DNA of 64,000 nt. It comes from Nilaparvata lugens (lineage: Eukaryota > Arthropoda > Insecta > Hemiptera > Delphacidae). Below are positions 23,133 to 33,112 of this stretch, in pieces. Location of the stretch: positions 42,883,858-42,947,857 of the forward strand of contig NC_052508.1 in NCBI RefSeq assembly GCF_014356525.2, in the 5' to 3' direction. The position numbers and the translations under genes were made by a program. Below the pieces are notes generated by a model. It had not been told where the DNA came from, made no database searches, and saw only the letters and a list, made by a program, of their open reading frames with translations. The stretch's first letter is position 1; the number at the start of each line of letters is the position of its first letter.

Positions 23133-24988
23133 CACAAGTTTTGGGGAGAAACGCCTCTTGATCCAACGTCGGCAATATTGGAATCAGTACCAATGTGATT
23201 CCAATCTGAAATATTAGTCAACTCTAATATTCTCACAACACGATTTGCAACAAACGTTTGCAACTTGTAAGGAGGTATATGCAACCAAGATAAAACAATA
23301 GTTGAATCACTGAACAGAAACATAGATTGAAGATTGATTTTTTCCAGTGAAGGAAGGACTGAAACATACAATCGCGGAAGCAACAACGCAGCTTGAAGCT
23401 CTAATCGAGGAATAGACAGAGTTTTCAACGGTGCAACTTTAGTTTTAGCTTTCAACAGGAAGCATTTCACCATAGATTCTGACGACACAACTCTCAAGAA
23501 GATACAAGCACAGATTCCTTTCTGCAATGCGTCGGAAAACCCAAGTATTTGACAAGAAAAAGCATCGCCATAAACGCATCGAGGAATTGAAATTGAACTT
23601 AGTGCAGGAAGCTCTTTCATCAGCTCGTTCCAGCATTCGTTGTAGTCAACAGGAATCGGCGTATCCCAATCAATGTCCAACTTCCACAGCTCTTGTAAAA
23701 AACATTTCATTTTGAATATTACTGGAGCTATGAAACCGAGAGGGTCATACAGACGCGTGATAATGGACAGAACAGTGTGCTTAGATTTTTTCTTTTGAAA
23801 CTCTGGAATGGAGACTTTAATATGAAAACAATCAGTAGTTGGGTTCCACATTATGCCAAGAACTTTCACATTTGAATTAGGCTCATCACTGATATGAAGT
23901 GGTACTTGAGTGTTTTCAGAACGAATCAAATCCAAGAACTCAGGAGAATTACTGCTCCATTTATTCAACTTGATATGAGCACAGTTTAGAAGATTACAAA
24001 GTTGTGATTTTATTTCACAGATTTCTTCCAACAAATTAGCACCTGTGAGAAAATTGTCGTGATATATATCATCACAAATAGCTGCTGCTGCCAACGGAAA
24101 TTTATCTCCTTCATCTTTCGCCAGTTGAATGAGAGCACGTTGAGCAAGAAAACCAGACGGTTTCAAACCATATGTGATTGTTTTGAGCTCATAAACAACA
24201 ATATCATTGGAAGGATCTTTACGAATCAATATGTGAAGGAAAGAACGATCTTCTTCATCAACGAGAATAGCACGATACATTTTCATAACATCACACGTGA
24301 ATACGAATGAGTGAAGTCTGAATCTAGTTAACACATCACATATGTCATTTAACAATTTTGGACCTGAATGAAGAACTTGATTCAACGAAATGTGGCTCTT
24401 TTTAGCAGACCCATCAAATACAACACGAACCTTTGTTGTAGGTGATGACGGATTGAATACACAAAAATAAGGAATAAAATATTTACCTGGTTTTTTAGCA
24501 ACTTCCATATGATCCAAAAGAAGATACTCTTCCATAAATGATACGCAATCAGATTTCAAACGAGCATCACACAGCATACGACGCTCCAATGACAGAAAAC
24601 GATTTAAAGCAACATCATGAGATTCATGAAACTTGAGTTGATTAGTGTCAACTTTGAAAAGAAGACAAACAACATATCTTCCTTCAGTATCACGCGTGTG
24701 AGTTTCAGCAAAATGTTTCTCACAAAACTCATCATCGGGACTAGGAAATTTATGATTAGGAATTTCTTCACTTTCCCAAAACTTATGAACCAAATTATTC
24801 AACGAGTTCTCAGAGGTGGGACACGTCATTAATGCAGTCAATGACTGATTAAGAAGACCGGAATGATTTGGAAATTCACCCAAAATAATGTCACCAAACA
24901 CGGTAGGAATCACGCAAAACGAACACTCTTCACTAGATGAGACTTGACTATGATGACGTAATATTTTGTTGAATAACTGACGGCACAT
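23133..24988 (-). pseudogene. BEL/Pao pol, 5' part: protease end, reverse transcriptase, RNase H
   Basis: A long open frame that starts in the last residues of the protease (TVFGDIILGEF). It then runs through a BEL-type reverse transcriptase (VRVVFDGSAK, TCDVMKMYRAI, YGLKPSGFLAQRAL), a thumb region (RLYDPLGFIAPV), RNase H (GFSDALQKGICA, PRLELQAALL, FSDSTIVLSWL) and the linker NIADVGSRG. It stops where the 4.3-kb element cuts in. The active site, normally YVDD-like, reads YHDN, so one of the paired catalytic aspartates is missing and the enzyme should be inactive. The CCHC knuckle and most of the protease expected upstream are absent, which implies a deletion at the gag-pol junction. Confidence 0.9.
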
Positions 24989-25718
24989 CAGATGCAGATA
25001 ATTGATAAGATCTAACTCTCCTATTCACGAAATCAATCAACTGTTGACAAGAAGGAAAGCTCTTATCAGCTACCTCGAGCTCAAACGATTCACGTGATAT
25101 TTTGTCTAATTGACGAATAGCTAATGAGTACAAGATATAATCAGCCAAATCAGGAACTCTCAACGATTTCAGAGTGGTGATACTATCACCTACTTTAACA
25201 AGAAAATCTTGAAGCGATTGTAACGAAGGTTTAAATGGGATTGAACTAGTTTTCAAAATCTCATTTACGTAGTAGTTAGCTAGCACCCTATCACTTTCAT
25301 AACGCTTGCATAGAGTTTTCCATGCCAAATCAAAATCACCACTTATCTGAAAAGATTTCACTACTCTGGCTGCTTCGCCTTTCAACAAATTATGCAAAAT
25401 ATGGGTTTTATGAACAGGAGAATAATATTTATCATCCACAATCAATGATGAAAAGATATTTTTGAATCTAGGCCAGTCTGAAATATCAGAGCCATCAAAC
25501 GGTTTTATTTCAGTTGGAGGTAATATCATGTTCAAACGGGGAGAATAAGAGGTTGAAGTTGAGGGTTCACTTTTCTCCTTCGGTTTCTCATTTTTAATTT
25601 GATTCAATTTATCACGAGCATTTATTATTGCACAGGATAAATTATCAATAACGGTAAGTGATTGATATTCAGGTTCTTTAGTAGGTTCAACTTGAATAGA
25701 TAATTCATTGATTTCATC
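24948..25718 (-). pseudogene. BEL/Pao gag, main part (DUF1759)
   Basis: Gag capsid-type domain of the DUF1759 family: PFDGSDISDWPRFKN, HILHNLLKGEAARVV and an ALKTL-like WKTLCKRYE block are visible. An apparent start further upstream (25844) lies in the inserted Harbinger terminus, so the first 40 or so residues of that longer frame are not gag. The true N-terminus lies across the insertion at 41909-42081. The frame ends at 24948, overlapping pol in another frame; the zinc knuckles normally present are missing. Confidence 0.85.
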
Positions 25719-25721
25719 TAA
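25719..25721. other. Harbinger target duplicate, left (TAA)
   Basis: TAA here faces TTA at 41906-41908. Harbinger duplications are TWA, but the two copies should match; one has probably mutated, or the target bases differ for another reason. Confidence 0.6.
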
Positions 25722-26362
25722 AGCTGCGTACACATACTCGCGCTTCCAACCAGCACCGAGCACGCTCCTCCCTCGTACCGCCCTTGTACGGCCCTTGTAC
25801 CACCATCGCACAGCAATCGCTCCTCCTCCACTCTCTACTTGCACCGATCATGAACGTTACGCAATGGTTCGATAGAGGTTCGAAGGATGATCGCTCCGCT
25901 CTTTTCTCATTGTTGATTTCAAACCGACAGCATTCCGTAGCTAACAAGATGTCAACCGGTACGCATCAAGACGAAAGAAACGCTTTAATGGTGATGAGTG
26001 GTGCGGCACTCTTGATTGCAAGCCTAGCAAAACAGAAAAAACGTCGACGTTGATGGCAGACAGAACTTTTCAAAAAAGATCTGATCTCTTAATGATTTTA
26101 AAATAGCAAGAGATTAGCGGCCAATACAAAAATTTTTGTCGGCTGTCTTCTTCGGACTTTGAAAATCTGCTGCAGAAAATTGGACCAATAATTTCAAAAC
26201 AGGATACTTATTTTCGCTCATCGATTTCTGCTCAAGACAGGTGACTATTTATAATATAACTTTTTATGCAAATATATTTATATAGAATAAGAATACAGTA
26301 ACATAGACATAACCTAGTTCCTTTTTCTCTATGACTACCAATACCCACTGTATCACTTATTA

Positions 26363-26610
26363 AGGTGCGTACAGACTTTCGTTCCACTCCAAGACCGAAC
26401 GTCACTCCAGCAGAGCGATTGATGATCGACCGGCGAGCAACAATGGTTTGACCGGGGAACGCGAGAAGATCTACCATCTTCCGTAACGTTCATGATCGGT
26501 GCGAGTAGAGAGCGGAGGCGGACCGATTGCTGTGCGATGGTGGTACGTGGGCGGTACGAGGGAGGAGCGTGCTCGGTGCGGGTTGGAAGCACGAGTATGT
26601 GTACGCAGCT
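26363..26610. mobile_element. Harbinger deletion derivative (MITE), 248 bp
   Basis: Perfect TTA duplication (26360-26362 and 26611-26613). Its left 115 bp or so match the right terminus of the large Harbinger element (41791-41905, inverted) and its right 130 bp or so match the left terminus (25722-25855, inverted). It is therefore the two ends of the family joined, inserted in the first intron of its own transposase gene. Confidence 0.9.
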
Positions 26611-27315
26611 TTATTTATTTTTCTGATATTGGAATTATTGAAGTTGAATTATATTTCTAATTATAATACTGAGGTAATTTCTGTAATAATAACAAATCTT
26701 TTCCGTGTTGTAGCAATTATAGCTATACTCTTTTCAGTCAAATGTAGAATACGTAGTGTTTCACATTTCGCTACTAGGCTGCGTTACTATTGCACTTCCA
26801 TCGTTCAGCGGGTGTTTTGAAAATTCTATTACGTTATGCTTATCGTAGTATAACAGTCGGAGCAATGCAAATTACATTATTTCTAAAGCGATCCCTCACA
26901 CTAAAGAAGACGAAACAACCACAAGGAATAATTGTCTCCTACCAACATAAATATATTTTTTTTCTACTTACACCACATAATAAAAATTATAATTATTTTC
27001 ATGTGAAATTTTAAAATTATATTCTATTTATAAAATGTCAAAAATATTTATTAAAAATGCCAATGATTATCTGATGAACGGCAAATCATAGAATAAGAGT
27101 AATGAGTAATAATATTGGAATTTTAAAATAAAGGAGCATACAGGTATTGGCTATTGAGCTATTCATAAGTAGGCCTAACTTACATTATGCTAATCCATCT
27201 CAGCAATGAGACAAGAGAAATAATATTAACAGAACTAAAGCTAAAATTTGTTGGGAGAATTCATGTTAGTTGCGAAAATACTTGATAGACAATACTGATG
27301 AAAGTGCAGTAATGC

Positions 27316-27521
27316 TATAGTGAGGTTCACGTTATGACAGTATTTGATCAACTTTGGTTTTGCTATCCTTGTCTATCATTCGACAAAGCCGGTGATACTA
27401 TCCTTTTCTAGGATAAAATTATGATTTTGACAGTGTAGAAATATAATTAATTAATGCAGAGAATCGGCATCACTATTCTTCTATCTTTATCCACTGCCAT
27501 TATAACGTGGATCTCACTATA
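27316..27521. mobile_element. TA-MITE, complete, about 206 bp
   Basis: TATAGTGAGGTTCACGTTAT at the left and its inverse ending CTCACTATA at the right, with TA at both edges. Short non-coding interior shared with the fragment at 60380. Lies in transposase intron 1. Confidence 0.9.
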
Positions 27522-28805
27522 GATTATCACATAGGTACCAAAATATTTCAAAGTCGATATTACTTACTTTGTTAGCCCCACCAAATATAACGTGCACGGT
27601 AGCCTGTGTCTTCCAATAAAAACACTTTTCAACCTAAAAATCTAACTGACTCCTAAACTAAATTAAACCTATATACTTGAATACAAACAACTACATATAT
27701 CACTTCAAATTAACTAATCTATTGTTACTCAAATTATTATTATGAGTGATTAACTATTCTTTCAACTAGTAATTATTCTTTCAACTATGGAGAAATACAA
27801 CATCTCATACCATACAATCAAACTATAGTAATTAACTATTCTATTATTAATCTAATTCTAATTATTATTATGAGTAATCAAAACCAACAAAAATTTAATA
27901 AGAATTAACCAATAAGCACACCATGCCACAAGCAATATAGTTGTGATCTCATCAACAGAATACAAGGCCTAATTTAGTCGAGCTGAAACATTCAATAAAT
28001 GAAGGTCCATAGAGATGAGCACTATCTACCATTATTATAACAGGTAATGCAAACTTCACAACACAATGGAAGGGCGTTATTATAACGTATTAAAATAATA
28101 GAATGAGTAACATCATAATTTGATATTGTTGAATAATTAGATTATTATTATTATTAATTGAAAAATAAAAAATATAAACTTGAAAATGATTTATTCACAT
28201 CGGCACACACAAAAGACAATTATTGGAAAATTATAAAAAAATATTATAACAATAATTCTTATTAGGGACTCATTAAAATCAATCAAATAATTATAACGAT
28301 AATATTTTTTAATTGAATTATAATTATCATGTATGGTACTGACTTTATTAATTATTTACATTTTGCAAAAAATTATTATATTAAATATATGAACTCTTTC
28401 AGGTTGGCAGTGACACTTCGATTCCTTGCCTCAGGAGATTCATATACTAGCCTCCAATACACATTCAGGATTTCTAAGCAATCTATTGGATATATAGTAC
28501 CAGAAGTCTGCACAGCACTCATCAATGAATTAAGAGGATACATTAAGGTAATATCAAATTTTCAAAAGTTACAAGCTCAAAAATCTTTATTTTAAATTGC
28601 AATCAATGAAATTAATGGAATTTCTATTTTGATATTGTAATTAGAAGAACTGATAAACAAAAATACTTAAGGTAAATATGCCATATCTCCTACGGTAATG
28701 ATATTGGATATTGTCATTCAAGTACATCTTCAGTTGAGGATTCGAATTCTATCCAGGAATCACCACGTGGGGACTGTATAGAATGCAGAACACATGTCTC
28801 AGATT

Positions 28806-29189
28806 CTACTCTTTTTTTTGAGAATCCAAAATTTCCTTATCTGCTTTAACTAGCAATTCCATAACTGAATGCTGAAAAGATAGCTGAGTTTCTCTCGGAT
28901 AAGTTTTCAGTTTTGTTCTTACAAATGATAAGAACGAATCCATCTCATCGGAAGGCGGCGTTTTGTTAAAATTATCTGATGCTGTCTTCAGAATCTTAAA
29001 TGCATAATTTATTATTGAATCAGTACTCTTCACACATTTTTTCTTATTAAACGATGTATTGTACTGTTTGTTTTCTTTTTCTTCATCCTGTTGGCTTCCC
29101 TTCTCTTCATTCTGTTCGCTTTCCTCTACTTGATTCTGTTCACTTTCACTGTCTAAACAATTTTCAACAACAGCATCCTCTTCCATCTC
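28806..29189 (-). CDS. MADF gene exon 3
   Basis: 127 codons after acceptor TTACAG: a Glu/Gln-rich low-complexity part, then FLSFVRTKLKTYPRETQ, resembling the BESS-type C-terminus of MADF proteins. It lies wholly in intron 2 of the plus-strand transposase gene. Confidence 0.75.
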   Translation of the reverse strand, partial: EMEEDAVVENCLDSESEQNQVEESEQNEEKGSQQDEEKENKQYNTSFNKKKCVKSTDSIINYAFKILKTASDNFNKTPPSDEMDSFLSFVRTKLKTYPRETQLSFQHSVMELLVKADKEILDSQKKE

Positions 29190-29288
29190 CTGTAAATTAA
29201 TAAAGTTAATAGTTACTATTATAGCTCAATTTTCAAACTAATTTACTATTTCCATCATGTTTGAAATAAACATAGCATATAATTTTCC

Positions 29289-29367
29289 GGCCAGTTAGCC
29301 AAGTTGACTGAGGCATTGCATCCTTCAGTCTGCTAGTGCTACCTGGCTGCGGGTTCGAATCCTGCCG
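29289..29367 (+). repeat. tRNA-like SINE head
   Basis: Box A-like TAGCCAAGTTGA and a perfect box B GGTTCGAATCC with a pairable T-arm (GCGGG/CCTGC). The rest does not fold as a proper tRNA, so it is read as the pol III promoter of a SINE whose body probably runs toward 29490. Confidence 0.55.
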
Positions 29368-29500
29368 AATCTCATCAAATAGACAAAGACGTTTGACCAT
29401 CACATTATTCACCCTCGTACTTCCCATTACCCACGCACAAGCAAAACAAAAAGCTCATGTGGTTATCATCCGCAATAAAAAATATATTTTTCTGTTTCAG

Positions 29501-30277
29501 CTGCCTAAAACACCTGAAGCGTGGAAAGAAGTAAGCAAGGTATTCGAAACAAAATGGAACCTGCCGCACTGTATCGGGGCACTTGATGGCAAACATATTA
29601 TATTGCAAGCTCCCATTAACTCTGGCACAGAATATTTCAATTACAAATCTAACTCCAGTATTGTTCTTTTCGCATTGGTAGATGCAAATGCGAATTTCAT
29701 ATTTGCTGACGTCGGTTGCCAAGGGCGAATTTCTGATGGCGGTGTATTCCGTGGGAGTACTTTGCATAGAATGATCGAGAAAAACCGATTGGGGCTTCCA
29801 ATGGCTGAAAAACTGCCTGGAAGGTCTATGTCAGAACCGGTACCATACTTCTTTGCGGGAGATAGTGCATTCGCTCTAAGTGATAATCTAATGAAGCCCT
29901 ATCATGGAGACTATCCAAAGGGGACTCCCCAAAGAATATTCAACTACAGATTGAGTAGGGCACGCCAAGTGGTCGAAGATGCGTTCGGAATATTAAGTGC
30001 TGAGTTTCGAGTTTTAAGGAAGCCAATGATACTGGCTCCTGAAAAAGTTGAGCTAGTTGTGATGGCAGCAATGTTTCTGCATAATTATAGAAGAACCAAT
30101 TCTCCAAATTTGAACACCTCTTCTCAATATGAAGAAAATATTGGTAGTACGTCTTTGCTACCAATAATGGCAGATGTTTCACAAACATCGAGAAACAATG
30201 CACAAAAAATTCGTGATGAAATAGCGGACTATTGTCTAAAAGAGGGATTCCTTGAATGGCAAGAAAATTACGCCTAA
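29501..30277 (+). CDS. Harbinger transposase exon 3, DDE_Tnp_4 catalytic domain
   Basis: An open 258-codon exon after the acceptor TCTGTTTCAG. It shows the family hallmarks in order: GALDGKHI (first Asp), ALVDANANFIFADVG (second Asp), GRISDGGVFRGS, FAGDSAFAL and RQVVEDAFGIL with the Glu. The catalytic triad appears intact even though exon 1 is broken. The open frame extends upstream to 29336, but that part is intron and SINE sequence. Confidence 0.92.
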   Translation: MPKTPEAWKEVSKVFETKWNLPHCIGALDGKHIILQAPINSGTEYFNYKSNSSIVLFALVDANANFIFADVGCQGRISDGGVFRGSTLHRMIEKNRLGLPMAEKLPGRSMSEPVPYFFAGDSAFALSDNLMKPYHGDYPKGTPQRIFNYRLSRARQVVEDAFGILSAEFRVLRKPMILAPEKVELVVMAAMFLHNYRRTNSPNLNTSSQYEENIGSTSLLPIMADVSQTSRNNAQKIRDEIADYCLKEGFLEWQENYA

Positions 30278-30516
30278 GTTAGTCAACATGGTATACTGGT
30301 GATATTTTTGAAGTTTTTCGATTTGTGTACTATTAAGTTATCAAATAGAAAACATGTAATGGATGAGGGAGATAAATTTACTATGTGTTTATTTGAAAAG
30401 TGTAGAATTAGAACTCTGTCAATGAATTTCTACAATGTTCATGTAGTTAATTTTTCAGTGTGAATTTTGTCGTAAGAAATTTATTTTTCTGTTGAAAAAT
30501 AATTTTATCACAATTA
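30278..30516. other. Harbinger interior, non-coding
   Basis: AT-rich sequence between the transposase stop and the inserted LINE fragment; would hold the transposase 3' UTR. Confidence 0.4.
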
Positions 30517-31620
30517 GATTTCACCTGTGCTAGCCAAGTTGTTTGAGAGGATTTTACTGAGTAGGCTTACACCAATCATTGAGAGACAGCACATAATTCC
30601 AAATCACCAATTTGGCTTCAGAGTGAAACATGTAACGATAGACCAGGTGCATAGGATTGTCAATATAATAGAGAAGTGCCTAGAAGAGAAAAAAGTTTGT
30701 TCAGCAGCTTTCCTTGATATAGGGCAAGCTTTTGATAAAGTGTGGCATAAAGGTCTTCTTTTCAAACTGAGAAAAGTGCTACTAAAGCAATTTACAGATA
30801 TATTACAATCCTATCTGACTGACAGATTCTTTAGAGTCAGGCATGAAAATTCATATTCTGATTTGATGGAAATAAAAGCAGGAGCTCCTCAAGGAAGTGT
30901 TCTGGGACCATTTCTCTACCTACTCTATACCAGCGATATTCCCAGTCTTGATGAGAATACCACAGCAACATTTGCAGACGATACAGCCATATTATCAGTA
31001 GACAGTAATATTCATATCGCAACAGAAAAACTACAGAGATCCATCAACGAAATTTAAGATTGGACTAGAAAGTGGAAGATTAAACTAAATGAAGCAAAAT
31101 CGATTAGCATCAACTTCACCAATAAGAAGGATCTGCCCATACCAATAGCAATCAACAACCAAGTTGTACCATATGCCAATGATGCCAAGTATCTAGGTAT
31201 GACCTTGGACACAAAGCTTCGCTGGAAGGCCCATATCAAGAAGAAGTGAGAGGAGCTTGGAATCAAATATAAGAAGCTGTATTGACTGATCGGTAAAACC
31301 TCCCACCTATCAATCGAAAACAAAGTACTTCTGTACAAACAGATATTGAAGCCAGTATGGACGTATGGTATTCAACTTTGAGGGTGTACGAAAGACAGCA
31401 ACATCAATGTCATACAACGAATCCAGAACAAGGTGCTAAGGAATATTGTGGATGCTCCTTGGTATGTCAGGAACAGCGATCTTCATAGAGACCTGCACGT
31501 CGACCTCGTGTCCACCGAGATCCAGAGGCATGCGGAGAGGCATGAGGGGCGATACAGCTGCTAGACAATGGAGGGTTGGTGCGGAGGCTCAAGAGGAGGA
31601 AACCATATGAGCTAGTGTAG
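30517..31620 (+). pseudogene. Jockey-like LINE fragment, reverse transcriptase
   Basis: A 5'-truncated LINE starting inside the RT domain. Visible are FGFRVKHVTIDQVHR, AFLDIGQAFDKVWH, GAPQGSVLGPFLY and catalytic FADDTAIL, then the Jockey-type C-terminal region (KYLGMTLDTKL, IQNKVLRNIV). Stops at about 31055, 31247, 31282 and 31381 and loss of frame toward 31560 mark it as dead. No tail or duplication was found. It was inserted into the intron of the MADF gene within the Harbinger element. Confidence 0.85.
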
Positions 31621-32462
31621 TGCTTGTTCAATTAGTGTCCACTGAAGGAGCAGAGCAGTGATTGAGTGAATCCAGCTTCTATAGTACATTCAACAAGTGT
31701 AGATATTAATTAAATAAACTGTATCAGTAAGAATTTCTAATGAGATATTCGTTGTTAAAATTTTCAAGTAGTATATAAGGGTAGCTCATCAGTCACCAGA
31801 CTAGATAGCTATAGTATTGACAATAAAAAAACATCAAGACTTTGCAAACTTGCGTCCGGGAAGACAGTCAGTTTTTTATCTTTTGCAGGGTTGAATAGTA
31901 TTCTCACTGAACTGTATTGTTCTGTCTCCACGTGGACCGCCGTCTCGTTGGTGGAAGGGGTACATAATTTGCGTGGAAAAGATCAGTTCCAATCAAGCCA
32001 CGACCGGAATCACATTAAAAACCCAGAGGTAGCCTCAGGCATCGAGTGCTCAAAATTAACGAGTTACATGTGGTGAAATATAAGTGTTTAAATTTTCAAA
32101 ATGTTTAATTCGTCCGATTTCGTGAAGTTATTTAAACTATTTTGAATTGAGTATGTTTTAGATAGTTTATTATGAATAACAGTGAAATAAACAAAATCAA
32201 CATAGTGTAGTGCAAAGTTTCAGTCGTGATGAGATTAATAGTTTTAAAGATAGTGAGTGCAATTATATTTTCTAGCTCATGCTAAAACCCCTTGAATGAC
32301 CGAGTCCCTAGATTTATACATTATTTGGAATAGAATGAATGAGTAAAGCTCACACTACCTTTGTTAACAATTAGAATCCCCGATCAGTTAGCAAAATCTA
32401 TAGGGCAGTTTTCTTGAGTTATTGAATGTACAAAGAATTGTTACAGATTATTTATTGTAAAA
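31621..32462. other. Unassigned stretch, possible LTR-like segment
   Basis: Holds a TATA-like TAGTATATAAGGG at about 31770 and GC-richer sequence to 32060, reminiscent of a solo LTR or leader. No paired copy in the window, so I do not assign it. Confidence 0.35.
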
Positions 32463-33112
32463 ATTCAATTCAATTCAATTCAAAATTCTTTATTCTTTAA
32501 AATGCACTATACAATAAAATTGATAGTATTATTATTACTAGAATACCCCTACAAGACTATACGTCTGTGTGTAGGGGTGAGTTCCAGGATACCTACTGGT
32601 TCTAGATCTATTGCGTTTTATCAATTTATGGCCTTAAATGGCCTGCATGATTTTCTAGTACAGAAATTACATTTCTACAACTTGATAGCTGAATAAAACA
32701 CATTAATAACATATCACAATACCAAAACATATGGTACTGTAAATTATAGTTTTAAATCCATAACAAAGATAAGAATAAAAGATCAATAAAAAAAGTAAAT
32801 TTGAATGAAATAAAAGTAATAATATCAAACAAAACATATTAAATTTCTCTTAGCAACAATATGTTAATAATACTTCTAAATCTTAAAAAAAAAATGGGGA
32901 AAGAAAAATAAAGAAATTGAAGATATATTATGTAGGAACAGTGATCGGCGGATCCTCAAAAGATATCAGTACAAAGGTGCCAATTTATTACATAAGAAGA
33001 AGAAGGAGTATTAAGATTCTCACTGATAGAGTCAAGAAAAAGAAGAATTCCGGGAAATAAACAAATTAATTCAATGCAAGTATACTGACCGAAGCAGACT
33101 TTCTGTCATTTC

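Larger units (their letters stand above)
25949..30277 (+). pseudogene. Harbinger DDE transposase gene, three exons
   Basis: HARBI1-like nuclease that would cut and move the element. Exon 1 (25949-26240) has the N-terminal hydrophobic stretch then KKRRR, followed by a conserved block up to donor AG|GTGACT. A possible in-frame upstream ATG lies at 25850. Exon 2 (28403-28547) gives LAVTLRFLASG after a TTTCAG acceptor. Exon 3 (29501-30277) holds the catalytic domain. Splice phases agree across both introns. Exon 1 is broken by TGA at 26051 (where Trp is expected), a missing base in an A-run near 26080 and a TAG near 26107. Intron 1 contains a 248-bp Harbinger derivative and a TA-MITE. Intron 2 contains the last exon of the opposite-strand MADF gene. 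Confidence 0.88.

Noticed and set aside
25722..25844. N-terminal 42 residues of the apparent gag frame from 25844
   Set aside because: They are encoded by the Harbinger terminus; the true gag start is at 42081.
29336..29500. Upstream part of the transposase exon 3 frame
   Set aside because: Lies in intron and SINE sequence before a clear TTTCAG acceptor; homology starts at 29501.
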